Origin: Sulfobacillus harzensis
GTDB taxonomy: Bacteria; Bacillota; Sulfobacillia; Sulfobacillales; Sulfobacillaceae
Assembly (NCBI RefSeq): GCF_012933365.1
Contig: NZ_JABBVZ010000013.1
Coordinates: forward strand, 1 to 64,000
Direction of reading: 5' to 3'
Length of the DNA stretch: 64,000 nucleotides
The position numbers and the translations under genes are program-made. How positions within the stretch are numbered: position 1 is the first letter of the stretch; every line of letters starts with the position of its first letter. Positions 26,851-37,074 of this stretch are shown one piece after another. The notes beneath the pieces were generated by a model that saw nothing but the letters and a program-made list of their open reading frames with translations, was not told the origin of the DNA and did no database searches.

Positions 26851-27903
26851 ATGAACAACGAGTTAATGGACGCGCTTTCTGACTTGGAGCGTGAAAAAGG
26901 CATTGACAAAGAGGTCTTATTCCAGGCCATTGAGTCCGCCCTAATTTCTGCCTATCGGCGCAACTTCGGATCGGCGCAAAATGTGCGTGTGCAAATTAAC
27001 CGGCAAACGGGCGCCACCGAGGTATTTGCGCAAAAGACCGTGGTCCCCCGCGTGGAAGATCATCGCCTCGAAGTCAGTGTCGATGAAGCGCGCGATATTA
27101 ATCCGGTGGCCGCCGAGGGCGACGTTGTGGAATTTGAAATTACGCCCAAAAACTTTGGGCGTATTGCCGCCCAGACGGCCAAGCAGGTGATTGTGCAGCG
27201 GATTCGCGAAGCGGAACGCGGCATGATTTATGACGAGTACTCGGGCCGTGAAGGCGACATTGTCACCGGCATGGTGCAACGGGTCGAGCGTGGTCTGGTG
27301 TTTATTGATTTAGGACGCACGGAAGCCATTCTCATGCCCAGTGAACAGGTGCCGGGCGAGATGCTGCGCCCCAATGAGCGCGTGAAGCTGTACGTGGTCG
27401 AGGTCAAGAAAACCACCAAGGGACCGCAAGTGTATTTGTCCCGCAGTCATCCTGGATTAATACGCCGTCTGTTTGAGTTGGAGGTGCCGGAGATTCATGA
27501 CGGCATTGTGGAGATTCGGGGTGTGGCACGGGAGGCCGGCGCTCGCACAAAAATTGCCGTGTGGGCGGAGGATCCCAACGTTGATCCGGTAGGCGCCTGC
27601 GTCGGTGCGAAGGGCCAGCGCGTGCAAGCCATTGTCAACGAGCTTAAAGGAGAAAAATTGGACATTATTGCCTGGGATCCGGATCCAGCGGTGTTTGTCT
27701 CCAATGCTCTCTCGCCAGCCCACGTGACCGAGGTGGAAATCGAGGAGGAGAGCCGGTCAGCCCGGGTGATTGTTCCGGACAATCAGTTGTCGCTGGGAAT
27801 CGGCAAGGAGGGACAAAACGCGCGGTTGGCTGCGAAGTTGACCGGCTGGCGTGTCGACCTTAAGTCAGAATCGCAGGTAGGCCGGGGAGGGTTTTGGTCA
27901 TGA
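26851..27903 (+). CDS. nusA: transcription termination/antitermination factor NusA
   Basis: A 350-aa RNA polymerase-binding factor that modulates pausing, termination and antitermination. The N-terminal domain (LEREKGIDKEVLFQAIESAL), an S1 domain (about 135-200, GDIVTGMVQRVERGLVFIDL) and two KH domains (GACVGAKGQRVQAIVNEL; LSLGIGKEGQNARLAAKLTGW) are in order. It lacks the acidic repeats of proteobacteria, as expected. AAGGGGG lies 7 nt before ATG 26851. rimP is not upstream. The stop overlaps the ylxR start (ATGA). Confidence 0.96.
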   Translation: MNNELMDALSDLEREKGIDKEVLFQAIESALISAYRRNFGSAQNVRVQINRQTGATEVFAQKTVVPRVEDHRLEVSVDEARDINPVAAEGDVVEFEITPKNFGRIAAQTAKQVIVQRIREAERGMIYDEYSGREGDIVTGMVQRVERGLVFIDLGRTEAILMPSEQVPGEMLRPNERVKLYVVEVKKTTKGPQVYLSRSHPGLIRRLFELEVPEIHDGIVEIRGVAREAGARTKIAVWAEDPNVDPVGACVGAKGQRVQAIVNELKGEKLDIIAWDPDPAVFVSNALSPAHVTEVEIEEESRSARVIVPDNQLSLGIGKEGQNARLAAKLTGWRVDLKSESQVGRGGFWS

Positions 27904-28169
27904 GCACAAAGAAGGTGCCCATGCGCACGTGTGTGGCGTGCCAGACCACCCGCCCCAAGAAAGAGTTGATTCGGGTGGTTCGCCAGGTGGATGGCTCGTT
28001 GATGATCGACCGGCGCGGAAAAGTGTCGGGACGCGGTGCCTATCTCTGTCCTAGCCTGGCATGTGTGGAGCAGGCGTTGAAGACAAGGCGGCTGGAACGG
28101 GCCTTGGAGGTGCCGTTGAACCCCGAATTAATTGCCGAACTGCGGCAGATTGAAGGAGCGCCCGCATGA
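27900..28169 (+). CDS. rnpM: YlxR/RnpM (DUF448) RNA-binding protein
   Basis: An 89-aa protein. The pattern MRTCVACQTTRPKKELIRVV followed by GRGAYLCPS is the YlxR (DUF448) signature. The B. subtilis member has been described as an RNase P modulator (RnpM). ATG 27900 follows GGGAGG by 9 nt and overlaps the nusA stop. GTG 27894 would contain part of the spacing region. It is part of the nusA-ylxR-ylxQ-infB chain. Confidence 0.93.
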   Translation: MSTKKVPMRTCVACQTTRPKKELIRVVRQVDGSLMIDRRGKVSGRGAYLCPSLACVEQALKTRRLERALEVPLNPELIAELRQIEGAPA

Positions 28170-28840
28170 GCGATTGGCTCCACTTGTTGGGGTTGGCCCG
28201 GCGAGCGGGAAAGCTCGCACCCGGTGAGAACCAAGTGACGGAGGCCATGAAGGTCGAAACCGCGCGACTGCTTATTTTGGCCGTTGACGCCGGACCGTCG
28301 CTATACCGCAAGTATCACTTGTGGGCCCAGGATCTGGGGGTTCCGTTGGTCCGCTTGGGGACCAAGCAGGAGTTGGGGCATGCCATTGGTTTGGGACCGC
28401 ACGCGGTGCTTGCGATTTTAGATAAGAAGTTTGGGGATCGGATTCTTTCGGAGATGCAAAAAAGTGCAAGGGGGAATTTTCTTGACAGAAAAAGACAAGG
28501 ACAAAGTGAGGGTTTACGAGCTGGCCAAGGAACTCAAACTGGACAGTCGGCGCCTGATCGATCTGCTGCATCGGCTCAAGGTGGAAAACATCAAAAATCA
28601 CATGAGCACGGTGGAGCCGGACGCGGTCAAGACCGTGCGCGACATCATGGAGGGCAAGCTGCCTCCCGAGCCCAAGCCGGCAGCGAATCACGGACCCGTC
28701 GGGGGACCCAGTCGTCCGCGGCCGGCAGCACCCGCGCCCAGAATGGCCGATCGGCCGTCAACCGCCCATCCCCCAGCGGCTCACGAGTCACGGCCCAACG
28801 GTCGTCCGAGCGTTCCCCCGCGCCCAAACGACCGCGCTAA
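28166..28840 (+). CDS. YlxQ/L7Ae-family protein with long basic C-terminal extension overlapping infB
   Basis: A 224-aa open frame. Residues 1-100 are an L7Ae/L30e RNA-binding domain as in YlxQ (LLGLARRAGKLAPGENQV; LLILAVDAG). YlxQ is normally about 100 aa. Here the frame stays open for about 120 more residues that are read in another frame of the infB linker region. The tail is rich in Ser, Arg, Gln, Gly and Ala and strongly basic. It may be a genuine extension or a result of GC-rich shadow reading after loss of a stop. The start ATG 28166 overlaps the ylxR stop. Confidence 0.8.
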   Translation: MSDWLHLLGLARRAGKLAPGENQVTEAMKVETARLLILAVDAGPSLYRKYHLWAQDLGVPLVRLGTKQELGHAIGLGPHAVLAILDKKFGDRILSEMQKSARGNFLDRKRQGQSEGLRAGQGTQTGQSAPDRSAASAQGGKHQKSHEHGGAGRGQDRARHHGGQAASRAQAGSESRTRRGTQSSAAGSTRAQNGRSAVNRPSPSGSRVTAQRSSERSPAPKRPR

Positions 28841-31079
28841 TTATGGACGTCCGTACAACAACGCTGCGCCGCGCCGTGATCAAACCGGTCCAAATGCGTC
28901 TCGCCCAATGGGTGCGGAACGCAGCAACCGCCCACCATATCAGAGTGGGCCACGTCCTGGTATGAACGAACGGCGGGGTCCGGGCGCCCCATCGGGCCGT
29001 CCCAATGCCCCCATGGGCAACCGCCCCAGTGGCCCTCGCCCTGGTGGAGCTCGACCGGGCGGACCAGGCCCGCGTCCACAGTCTGGAGGACGTCCGGGTG
29101 GGCCCCCGCGAGGCAATCGGCCGTTGGCCGTGCCGCCACCGCCCACGACGACTCGCCCCAACAAGGATCAAAATCGCCGTGGGGGGCCGAACCGGGAGCG
29201 TCGGTCGAGCTTTGATGAAAAGCGTGGCAACCGCAACTGGATGGATGACGAGCGCTATGGGAACAAGCGCAAAAAGAACCATAAGTCGCAGGAACGTCGC
29301 CAAGAGGTGGCCATGCCTCCGGTTCAGCGCCGGGTCGTCATTTCCGGTCCGATTGTGGTTAAAGATTTGGCTGAACAGTTGGGCGCCAAGGCGACTGACC
29401 TCATCAAGCGCTTGATCGCACTGGGCGTGATGGTGGGTGTGAACAACGAGCTGGACAAGGAAACGGCGGTTATTGTCGCCACCGAAATGGGTGCTCAGGT
29501 TGAGGAGCGGGCCTCAGTTGAGGAGCGCGAGGAAATCCTGCTGCAAGGCGATGAGGACCGGGAGCATGAACTTCAAGAGCGTCCTCCGGTCGTCACCGTG
29601 ATGGGACACGTCGACCATGGTAAAACCTCGCTGTTGGACAAGATACGGTCGACGCGCGTGACTGCCAGCGAGGCAGGCGGCATCACCCAGCATATTGGGG
29701 CGTCAGTTATTGACTGGAACGGACGGTCGATTGTCTTCCTGGACACCCCAGGCCACGAAGCCTTCACGGCCATGCGGGCCCGAGGCGCGCAAGTGACGGA
29801 CGTCGCCGTGCTTGTGGTCGCTGCCAATGATGGAGTAATGCCTCAGACCATTGAGGCCATCAACCACGCCAAGGCCGCGAATGTGCCGATCGTGGTCGCG
29901 ATTAACAAGATTGACCTGCCCGACGTCAATCCCGAGCGGGTCCGGACCGAGCTCACCGAGCATGGGTTGGTTGCGGAGGAGTGGGGCGGCGATACCATGA
30001 TGGTTCCGGTGTCGGCGCACACTGGGGAAGGCCTCGACAAGCTTCTCGAGTCGATTTTGTTGCAAGCCGACATTATGGAACTCAAAGCGAATCCCAACCG
30101 CGCCGCGTCGGGGACCATCATTGAAGCGCAGCTAGACCGCGGCCGCGGTCCGGTCGCCACGGTGCTGGTCAGCCGCGGGACACTGCGGGTGGGCGATGTC
30201 TTTCTGTCAGGTTCGGTCTATGGCCGAGTGCGCGCCTTGATTAATGACCGCGGCGAACGGGTCAAGGAAGTGGGACCGTCCATGCCGGTGGAGGTGCTGG
30301 GCTTCAACCAATTGCCGGAGGCGGGAGACGACTTCGTCATTTTAGAGGATGAACGTCAAGCCAAATCCATTGCCGATGCGCGCGCCAGCCGCAGCCGGCA
30401 ATCGAGCGAATCCGGCAGCCGCGGGGTTTCGCTGGACGAGTTCTATCAGCGCCTCAAGGATGAAGCGATGCAGGATCTGAACTTGGTGCTCAAGGCTGAT
30501 GTGCATGGATCGGCTGAGGCCTTGGCGCAGTCGCTGGCGAAGCTGTCCAACGACGAGGCTCGCGTGCGGGTGCTACACATCGGCGTGGGTTCGGTAACCG
30601 AATCGGACGTGATGTTAGCGCAAGCCTCCGGGGCGATCATCATCGGCTTTGGGGTAAGCATCGAGTCGAAGGCCCGCCAGTTGGCGGAGCGCGAGCATGT
30701 GGACGTCCGGCAGTATCGCATTATCTATGAGGTATTGGATGACGTAAAGCAAGCGCTCACCGGTATGTTGACACCGAAGTTCCAGGAGGTATTTCTGGGT
30801 CGTGCCGAGGTGCGCGAAGTATTCCGGGTTCCTAAAGTGGGCGCTGTTGGGGGATGCTACGTCACCGAGGGCAAGATTCTGCGCTCCGGACAGGTGCGGG
30901 TTGTCCGCGAGGGCACGGTAATCCACGAGGGCAGCATTGCCTCTCTGAAACGGTTCAAGGATGACGTCCGGGAGGTCGCCAGCGGCTACGAATGCGGCAT
31001 AGGCCTTGAGAAGTTTAACGACATCAAAGTGGGCGACATTCTGGAAGTCTATACGCAGGAAGAAGTTAAGGCGAGTTAA
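28482..31079 (+). CDS. infB: translation initiation factor IF-2
   Basis: An 865-aa GTPase delivering initiator tRNA to the ribosome. The IF2_N helix domain ([18 protein letters not shown]), a long Pro/Gly/Arg/Asn-rich linker (about 60-260), a second IF2_N domain, and the G domain ([34 protein letters not shown]) precede domains II-IV. The start is TTG 28482: AAGGGGG lies 7 nt upstream. The in-frame ATG at 28431 would add a stretch inside ylxQ with no IF2 similarity. It overlaps the ylxQ frame for 359 nt. Confidence 0.95.
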   Translation: MTEKDKDKVRVYELAKELKLDSRRLIDLLHRLKVENIKNHMSTVEPDAVKTVRDIMEGKLPPEPKPAANHGPVGGPSRPRPAAPAPRMADRPSTAHPPAAHESRPNGRPSVPPRPNDRANYGRPYNNAAPRRDQTGPNASRPMGAERSNRPPYQSGPRPGMNERRGPGAPSGRPNAPMGNRPSGPRPGGARPGGPGPRPQSGGRPGGPPRGNRPLAVPPPPTTTRPNKDQNRRGGPNRERRSSFDEKRGNRNWMDDERYGNKRKKNHKSQERRQEVAMPPVQRRVVISGPIVVKDLAEQLGAKATDLIKRLIALGVMVGVNNELDKETAVIVATEMGAQVEERASVEEREEILLQGDEDREHELQERPPVVTVMGHVDHGKTSLLDKIRSTRVTASEAGGITQHIGASVIDWNGRSIVFLDTPGHEAFTAMRARGAQVTDVAVLVVAANDGVMPQTIEAINHAKAANVPIVVAINKIDLPDVNPERVRTELTEHGLVAEEWGGDTMMVPVSAHTGEGLDKLLESILLQADIMELKANPNRAASGTIIEAQLDRGRGPVATVLVSRGTLRVGDVFLSGSVYGRVRALINDRGERVKEVGPSMPVEVLGFNQLPEAGDDFVILEDERQAKSIADARASRSRQSSESGSRGVSLDEFYQRLKDEAMQDLNLVLKADVHGSAEALAQSLAKLSNDEARVRVLHIGVGSVTESDVMLAQASGAIIIGFGVSIESKARQLAEREHVDVRQYRIIYEVLDDVKQALTGMLTPKFQEVFLGRAEVREVFRVPKVGAVGGCYVTEGKILRSGQVRVVREGTVIHEGSIASLKRFKDDVREVASGYECGIGLEKFNDIKVGDILEVYTQEEVKAS

Positions 31080-31090
31080 GAGGAGAAGCC

Positions 31091-31474
31091 ATGAACCAGT
31101 CGCGGGCTGAACGCATCGCCCAATTGATGCAGCGGGAGCTCGGTGAGATGTTGTTCACCGAAGTGAAGGATCCGCGTATCGGGTTTGTCAGCATCACGCG
31201 GGTGGACCTGACGCGGGATCTCAGTCAGGCGCGAGCGTATGTTAGCGTCATGGGAGACCTGCAGCAAAAGGAAGCCAGTCTTACGGGGCTTCGGAGTGCC
31301 GCTCCCTTCTTGCGCGGAGAGGTGGCGCGCCGCCTCAAGCTTCGGCAGGCCCCGGAACTGGTATTTCGCGAAGATACCGGCATCGAGGACAGCATGCACA
31401 TTCAGGACTTGATTCGCTCGTTGCCCAAGGATGGCGAGAAAAACGGAGACCATCATGACGAACGCGAGTCCTAA
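31091..31474 (+). CDS. rbfA: ribosome-binding factor A
   Basis: A 127-aa KH-fold factor for maturation of the 16S rRNA 5' end in 30S assembly. The family pattern RAERIAQLMQRELGEMLF, DPRIGFVSITRVDLTRDL and the late LRQAPELVFREDTGIED are present. AGGAG precedes ATG 31091. ylxP, which lies between infB and rbfA in B. subtilis, is absent. Its 3' end overlaps nrnA by 20 nt. Confidence 0.94.
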   Translation: MNQSRAERIAQLMQRELGEMLFTEVKDPRIGFVSITRVDLTRDLSQARAYVSVMGDLQQKEASLTGLRSAAPFLRGEVARRLKLRQAPELVFREDTGIEDSMHIQDLIRSLPKDGEKNGDHHDERES

Positions 31475-32426
31475 AGCGGCCATCGTGGACGCCTTGGCGA
31501 AAGCCGAGCGCGTCCTCGTCGCCATGCATGCGGCGCCCGACGGGGACAGCGCGGGATCCGGCCTAGCATTGGGTCAGGCTCTCTCGCGCATGGGGAAGAG
31601 CGTCACGTATGTCTCAAAGGACGGCATCCCGGATCGCATTGCCTTCTTACCCGGGGCCGATATGGTGCAGGATTGGGATGCAGTTGTGGGCCAACACTTT
31701 GACGTCGTGGTTTCCGTGGACTGTGGGCACCAAAGCCGCTTGGGAGCTCCGGAGAGTTTTTGGCAGCAGAATTTGCTGCTTATCAATATTGACCACCATG
31801 CCCAAAATCCTAGATTTGGCCACATGAACTGGATTGACGGCAGTATGAGCTCGACCGGAGAAATGATCTGCGAGTTGTTCTGGGAAGCGGGCTGGCCGGT
31901 AAACACGGATCAAGCGCTTTGTCTTTATACCGCTATTAGTACCGATACGCTCTCGTTTCGCCAGCGCAACACGGTGACCAATACCTTCAAGGCGGCGACC
32001 TGGCTCGCGACGGCCGGATTAGATCTCGCCCGCGCCAATCGGCTCATTTGGGACAGTCGCCCCATCGAAGAGCTACGTTTTCTCGGGTGGGCCCTTGGGG
32101 CAGCCGAGGTGAGTTCAGACGGCCGTGTGGCGTGGCTGGCCGTGCCGCGTCAGATCATGCACCGCTATGGGGTTGATGATGCCGCCGTCGACACGGTGGT
32201 GCAGCACTTAATGTCCATCGACAGCGTGGAGGTGGCCTTCTTGGCCCGGGAATCTGAAGATGGGAGTCAGGCCAAGGTTAGTTGGCGGGGGCGCGCGAAT
32301 TGGGATGTGTCCCAATTCGCGGCCTGCTTCGGCGGCGGTGGACATCCCTACGCGGCCGCAGCCCAAATCAACGGGGAGTTGGACACGGTGCTGACCCAGG
32401 TGCTTGGGGAGCTTGGAGTCGGATGA
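31455..32426 (+). CDS. nrnA: DHH/DHHA1 phosphoesterase NrnA-like
   Basis: A 323-aa oligoribonuclease/3',5'-bisphosphate (pAp) phosphatase family protein that clears nanoRNAs. Motifs seen: MHAAPDGDSAGSGLAL, VSVDCGHQS, the metal-binding INIDHHAQN (DHH), and the DHHA1 C-terminal GGGGHPYAAAAQI. ATG 31455 has CGGAG 6 nt upstream. ATG 31431 is in frame but lacks a site. Its ATGA overlap with truB suggests coupled translation. Confidence 0.93.
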   Translation: MTNASPKAAIVDALAKAERVLVAMHAAPDGDSAGSGLALGQALSRMGKSVTYVSKDGIPDRIAFLPGADMVQDWDAVVGQHFDVVVSVDCGHQSRLGAPESFWQQNLLLINIDHHAQNPRFGHMNWIDGSMSSTGEMICELFWEAGWPVNTDQALCLYTAISTDTLSFRQRNTVTNTFKAATWLATAGLDLARANRLIWDSRPIEELRFLGWALGAAEVSSDGRVAWLAVPRQIMHRYGVDDAAVDTVVQHLMSIDSVEVAFLARESEDGSQAKVSWRGRANWDVSQFAACFGGGGHPYAAAAQINGELDTVLTQVLGELGVG

Positions 32427-33289
32427 CGGAGGGCTTTCTCAATCTCTTTAAGCCATCCGGGATGAGCTCGCACGCTGCTGTTTCCCGGGTGCGACGGCTT
32501 ATCGGCATTCGGCAGATCGGGCACGCCGGCACACTTGACCCCGATGCCTCGGGGGTCTTGCCCTTGGCGGTGGGCGCATACACGCGGCTTTTGCCCTATG
32601 CGCAGCTAGTTCCCAAAGTTTATCAGGCCCGGGTTCAGATGGGCACGGCGACGCTTAGCGGGGATGCTGGCGGTCGGGTGACACGCCGGTCGGCGGTGTG
32701 GCCAGTTGGCCAAGAGACTCTCCAGCAGGCGGCCCGGTGGCTTCAAGGGAACGTTTGGCAAATTCCCCCTCAGGTATCGGCCCTGAAAACCGGGGGGCGT
32801 CGCCATTATCAGATGGTGCATGAGCAGCAGTCGGTATGGCCCGCGCCGCGTCGTGCCCTGATTGGGGCCATCGAGGCGGTGTCGCCGCTGCCCGAGGGAT
32901 GGACGTTTCGAGCGCAGGTCGGCTCGGGAACTTACATTCGCGCGTTGGTCCGGGATTGGGCGGAGATTCTCGGGGTGGCGGCGCACCTCGCCGAACTGCG
33001 CCGCGATCGGGTGGGGGTATTTGGGTTGTCCGACGCAGTCACGTTGGATCAATTAGAACAGAATCCCAGCCAGTGGCAGGATTGGATTCTGCCCTGGTTC
33101 CGAGTCCTCGGCTTGTCTGGCACCTTTTTCGTTACCGAGAGCGACGCAAAACGCGTCGGTCACGGCGATATCCGTGTTCTGGGAGCACTTCCCGCGTCTT
33201 CCCAACCGGGGATTTATGGGATTCAATGGGACAATCACTTGCTGGCCGTCATTGAAGGGCCGCCATGGCGGTATCGCTTGGTCTTGTAG
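32423..33289 (+). CDS. truB: tRNA pseudouridine 55 synthase
   Basis: A 288-aa enzyme making the conserved pseudouridine at position 55 of tRNA T-loops. The catalytic Asp lies in GHAGTLDPDASGVL. FLNLFKPSGMSSHAAV and YIRALVRDWAEILG are further family segments. A PUA-like C-terminal region (about 215-288) is present. ATG 32423 has GGGGAG about 10 nt upstream and overlaps the nrnA stop. Confidence 0.95.
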   Translation: MTEGFLNLFKPSGMSSHAAVSRVRRLIGIRQIGHAGTLDPDASGVLPLAVGAYTRLLPYAQLVPKVYQARVQMGTATLSGDAGGRVTRRSAVWPVGQETLQQAARWLQGNVWQIPPQVSALKTGGRRHYQMVHEQQSVWPAPRRALIGAIEAVSPLPEGWTFRAQVGSGTYIRALVRDWAEILGVAAHLAELRRDRVGVFGLSDAVTLDQLEQNPSQWQDWILPWFRVLGLSGTFFVTESDAKRVGHGDIRVLGALPASSQPGIYGIQWDNHLLAVIEGPPWRYRLVL

Positions 33290-33297
33290 GAGGCATC

Positions 33298-34254
33298 ATG
33301 CGCATTTTTCGCGACGGGGAACGCCCCCAAGAGCCTTATGTAGTGACGATTGGCAATTTCGACGGGATGCATCGCGGACATCAGGCGCTCATTCGAGAGG
33401 CTGAGAAGCTTGGCGCCGATCGGGGATTGCCCACGCTTGCGATAACCTTTGATCCGCATCCCAGCCTAGTGCTTAAAGGACCGCGGAGCCGCTTTCTCTT
33501 GAGTCCCTTGGACCTCAAGCTCTATTACCTGGAATCGATGGGCGTCTCAGCCACAGCGGTGATGCCGTTCACCCCGGCATTTGCCAGCTTGCCACCCGAG
33601 GATTTTTTGGACGAGATTCTAGTCGGAGAGTTTCATGCTCAGGCCGTAGTGGTGGGGTATAACTTTACCTTTGGGAAGGGTGGCCGCGGCACCGTGGCGC
33701 AACTGGCCGCCTGGGGACAGGCCCGGCAGATTCCCGTGGTCGTCGCGCCCCCTTTTTTGGATGAGGCGCATCAAGAGCCGATTTCCAGTTCCCGAGTGCG
33801 TCGCTTGCTGGGGGAGGGGAACATGGAGGCCGCCCGCGAACTCCTGGGACATCCCTTTTCTGTTTCTGGCGTGGTGGTGCAGGGCGACCAGCGAGGACGG
33901 ACGCTGGGAGTGCCCACGTTCAATGTGGTGCCGCCCGTGGTGCAGGCGATGCCGCCTTATGGGGTCTATGCCGGCATGGTGAGCATTGGGGGCGAACGGT
34001 TGATGGCCGTAGCCAGTTGGGGTGTTCGACCCACATTTGAGGGGGGCCACCCGCTCTTGGAGGTTCATGCGTTGGCCTCCGTGGGATTTGGGCACTATGG
34101 CCAACAGTTGCGGTTTGATTGGCTCCACCGTCTCCGGGGCGAGGTTCAATTTGCCGGCGCTGACGAGCTCGTTCGCCAAATGCACCGCGACATTGAGGAC
34201 GCCCGCCGCTGGCTTCAGTCCGCCCGCGACTTGCTTGACCAAAATCTGCTGTGA
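33298..34254 (+). CDS. ribF: bifunctional riboflavin kinase/FAD synthetase
   Basis: A 318-aa enzyme converting riboflavin to FMN and FAD. The N-terminal adenylyltransferase half has TIGNFDGMHRGHQ and the SSSRVRRLLGEG segment. The C-terminal kinase half has GRTLGVPTFNV and the PPYGVYAGMV strand. TAGGAGG lies 4 nt before ATG 33298. No FMN riboswitch is seen; the gene is within the truB-rpsO chain. Confidence 0.95.
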   Translation: MRIFRDGERPQEPYVVTIGNFDGMHRGHQALIREAEKLGADRGLPTLAITFDPHPSLVLKGPRSRFLLSPLDLKLYYLESMGVSATAVMPFTPAFASLPPEDFLDEILVGEFHAQAVVVGYNFTFGKGGRGTVAQLAAWGQARQIPVVVAPPFLDEAHQEPISSSRVRRLLGEGNMEAARELLGHPFSVSGVVVQGDQRGRTLGVPTFNVVPPVVQAMPPYGVYAGMVSIGGERLMAVASWGVRPTFEGGHPLLEVHALASVGFGHYGQQLRFDWLHRLRGEVQFAGADELVRQMHRDIEDARRWLQSARDLLDQNLL

Positions 34255-34288
34255 TAGAATGAAGTGTCTTTGGATTGGGGGCGAATTT

Positions 34289-34489
34289 GTGCATTCCGAT
34301 TCCTGGCGTGAGATGGTCTCGAAAGTTTCGGCCATTTGCGTCACCGGGCAGTTTAAGCGCTTGCAACGTGAGCTTGAAGAGCTGTATCGACGGGCGGGAT
34401 TGCCGCAACCAGCCGTCCAAGCCTACCAAGACGCCCTGTTGTCGCTGCTGGCGGAGGAGGATGAACCCATCTCCATTCAGTTGCACTAA
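34289..34489 (+). CDS. small protein of unknown function between ribF and rpsO
   Basis: A 66-aa open frame starting at GTG 34289, with GGGGGCG 5 nt upstream. The product is helical, acidic at the end, and hydrophilic ([20 protein letters not shown], then [11 protein letters not shown]). An ATG at 34259 is in frame but lacks a site. I do not recognise it. It fills the gap between ribF and rpsO and ends 25 nt before the rpsO start. Confidence 0.55.
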   Translation: MHSDSWREMVSKVSAICVTGQFKRLQRELEELYRRAGLPQPAVQAYQDALLSLLAEEDEPISIQLH

Positions 34490-34514
34490 GTTTAGGGAGA
34501 AGGGAGGTTTCGCG

Positions 34515-34784
34515 ATGGCCCTGGAAGAAGAGAAGAAGCAGGCCATCATTGCGGCTTATCGGCTGCATGAATCGGACACGGGGTCGCCGGAAGTCCAAAT
34601 CGCGCTCTTGACCACGCGCATTCAAGAACTAACCGAGCACCTGAAAACACACAAGAAGGACCATCACTCCCGTCGTGGGTTGTTGAAGATGGTAGGGCAT
34701 CGCCGCGCGCTGTTGAACTATCTCAAGGATAGGGATAACCAGCGCTACCACGCGGTGATTGAACGGCTCGGCTTACGTCGATAG
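34515..34784 (+). CDS. rpsO: 30S ribosomal protein S15
   Basis: An 89-aa primary 16S rRNA-binding protein. The signature [21 protein letters not shown] and [16 protein letters not shown] are typical, and length is exact for the family. GGGAGG lies 8 nt before ATG 34515. It is followed directly by a terminator and then pnp, the classic rpsO-pnp arrangement. Confidence 0.97.
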   Translation: MALEEEKKQAIIAAYRLHESDTGSPEVQIALLTTRIQELTEHLKTHKKDHHSRRGLLKMVGHRRALLNYLKDRDNQRYHAVIERLGLRR

Positions 34785-34807
34785 AGCGGGAACCCCCCGC
34801 TCTTTTG
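34783..34807 (+). terminator. rpsO-pnp intergenic terminator
   Basis: AGAGCGGG (34783-34790) and CCCGCTCT (34796-34803) form a perfect 8-bp stem with a 5-nt loop followed by TTTTGTTC. It overlaps the rpsO stop codon. Partial read-through into pnp is typical of this locus in other bacteria. Confidence 0.85.
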
Positions 34808-34845
34808 TTCAAACGTTAGGCTGTGTACGAACGCAGGGGGAGTCT

Positions 34846-37074
34846 ATGGAAATCCATACACAAGAATTGCTCGTCGGTGGACGAGTTATGACGCTGGAGA
34901 CGGGTCGCATGGCCCGGCAGGCGAATGGTGCCGTGCTGGTGAGCTATGGCGACACCCGGGTGCTGGTCACGGCTGTGGCCTCCAAGGCCCCGCGCCTGGG
35001 GATTGATTTTTTTCCACTCACTGTGGATTTTGAAGAGCGCATGTATGCCGTCGGAAAGATTCCCGGAGGCTATATTAAACGGGAAGGCCGTCCCAGCGAA
35101 AAAGCGATTCTCGCCGCGCGTTTGACTGACCGCCCGATTCGGCCGTTGTTCCCGGATGGATTTCGCAACGACGTGCATGTGGTTGCAAGCATTCTGTCCG
35201 TGGATCACGACCACTCCCCGGAAGTCTGCGGAATGATTGGCGCATCGGCGGCGCTCACGATTAGCGATATTCCCTTTGACGGACCCATCGGGGCGGTGGA
35301 GGTCGGCTTGGTTGGCGACCAACTCATGATCAATCCCTCGTCCGAGCAAGCGGCGCAGAGCCGCCTCAAACTCATGATTGCCGGAACCTATGAGGCGGTG
35401 TTGATGATTGAAGCCGGCGCCTCAGAAGTTCCTGAAGATGTGATGTTGAACGCCATCCTGTTCGGCCACGACGAGATTAAGCGCATCATCGAAGGCATTC
35501 GTGAATTTCAAGGCAAGGCCGGTCGCGAGAAAGGGGCGTATCCCCTTCACCTCCCATCCGAGGGGTTGGTGGCACGGGCCCGTGAATTGGCCGAGGATCG
35601 TCTCAAGGAGGCGATGCGGTCGGCGGATAAGGCGACCCGTGAGGACCAGATTGATGCCGTTAATGCAGACGTCACGGCGGTGCTGCAAGAGGAGTTCCCC
35701 GAAGAGGTCGACCTTATTGCAGGGGTATTGAAGAAGCAGCTCAAGAAAGTGGTGCGCTACGCCATTATTCATGAGAAGATTCGCCCCGATGGCCGCACCT
35801 TTACGGAAATCCGACCGCTCACCATTCAGGTTGGGGTGCTTCCACGGGTACACGGTACCGGACTCTTCACGCGGGGGCAGACTCAGGCGTTGACCGCCAT
35901 GACCTTGGGACCGCTGTCTGACCAACAGATGTTGGATGGCATTGGTGAGGAAGAATCCAAGCGCTACATGCATCACTACAATTTCCCGCCGTTTGCGACG
36001 GGCGAAGCGGGGCCGATGCGGGGGCCTAATCGTCGTGCCATTGGTCACGGGGCTCTAGCGGAACGCGCTCTAGAACCGGTGATTCCGACAGAAGAGGAAT
36101 TCCCCTATGCGCTCCGGCTAGTATCGGATATCTTGGAGTCCAATGGCTCCAGTTCTATGGCCTCGGTTTGCGGCAGCACCTTGGCGCTTATGGACGGTGG
36201 GGTGCCGATCAAGGCGCCCGTCGCCGGTATCGCCATGGGCTTGGTCAAAGACGAAGAAGGGTATGCGGTCTTGACCGACATCCAAGGGCTGGAAGACTTT
36301 TTGGGTGACATGGACTTTAAGGTTGCCGGGACGCGCAATGGCATCACGGCCATTCAAATGGACATCAAAATTCATGGTCTTGATCGCCGGATACTGGAGC
36401 AAGCGTTGGCTCAGGCTCGGGATGCGCGCCTTTATATCCTGGATCGCATGCTGGAGGTTATTCCCCAGCCCCGAAGGGAGCTTTCCCCGCATGCGCCCCG
36501 CATCATCACCATTCACATTGACCCGGACAAGATCCGTGAGGTGATCGGCCCCGGAGGCAAGACGATCAACAAAATTATTGATGCCACCAAGGTCGGCGAC
36601 AAAAAGGTGGATATCGATATTCAAGACGATGGCACCATTTACATCGCGGCTGTGAACCAAGAGGCGGGTGAGCGGGCCATGTCGATGATTCAGGACTTGA
36701 CCCGAAGCGTCGAGGTGGGGCAGATCTACACCGGGCGGGTCACGCGCCTAATGAACTTCGGCGCCTTTGTGGAAATCTTGCCGGGCAAAGAAGGGCTGGT
36801 GCACATCTCCCAGTTGGCGCACCAACGGGTGGCGAAAGTGGAGGATGTCGTCCAGCCGGGGGACATGCTCGAGGTGAAAGTGGTCGAAATTGACAATATG
36901 GGTCGGATTAACCTATCGCATAAGGAGTTGCTGCCTCGTCCCGAGGGACTGGAAACCGTTCCGGTGGGGGCTGGCGGCGATAACCGGGGGCCGCGCCCGG
37001 ATCGCCATGGCGGCAGTCGACCACCGCGGCGCAATGGCCCTAGTGGTCCGGGTCCGAGACGGGATGGCCGGTGA
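34846..37074 (+). CDS. pnp: polyribonucleotide nucleotidyltransferase
   Basis: A 742-aa phosphorolytic 3'-5' exoribonuclease (PNPase). Two RNase PH domains flank a helical linker, followed by a KH domain ([18 protein letters not shown]) and an S1 domain ([20 protein letters not shown]). The end is a basic Gly/Arg/Pro-rich tail (about 710-742) that is longer than usual. AGGGGGAG lies 3-4 nt before ATG 34846. The frame open from 34759 is not used. Its TGA overlaps the GTG of nfo. Confidence 0.96.
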   Translation: MEIHTQELLVGGRVMTLETGRMARQANGAVLVSYGDTRVLVTAVASKAPRLGIDFFPLTVDFEERMYAVGKIPGGYIKREGRPSEKAILAARLTDRPIRPLFPDGFRNDVHVVASILSVDHDHSPEVCGMIGASAALTISDIPFDGPIGAVEVGLVGDQLMINPSSEQAAQSRLKLMIAGTYEAVLMIEAGASEVPEDVMLNAILFGHDEIKRIIEGIREFQGKAGREKGAYPLHLPSEGLVARARELAEDRLKEAMRSADKATREDQIDAVNADVTAVLQEEFPEEVDLIAGVLKKQLKKVVRYAIIHEKIRPDGRTFTEIRPLTIQVGVLPRVHGTGLFTRGQTQALTAMTLGPLSDQQMLDGIGEEESKRYMHHYNFPPFATGEAGPMRGPNRRAIGHGALAERALEPVIPTEEEFPYALRLVSDILESNGSSSMASVCGSTLALMDGGVPIKAPVAGIAMGLVKDEEGYAVLTDIQGLEDFLGDMDFKVAGTRNGITAIQMDIKIHGLDRRILEQALAQARDARLYILDRMLEVIPQPRRELSPHAPRIITIHIDPDKIREVIGPGGKTINKIIDATKVGDKKVDIDIQDDGTIYIAAVNQEAGERAMSMIQDLTRSVEVGQIYTGRVTRLMNFGAFVEILPGKEGLVHISQLAHQRVAKVEDVVQPGDMLEVKVVEIDNMGRINLSHKELLPRPEGLETVPVGAGGDNRGPRPDRHGGSRPPRRNGPSGPGPRRDGR

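Noticed and set aside
32282-32422. N-terminal extension of truB
   Set aside because: It lies in the nrnA coding sequence; TruB similarity begins after ATG 32423.
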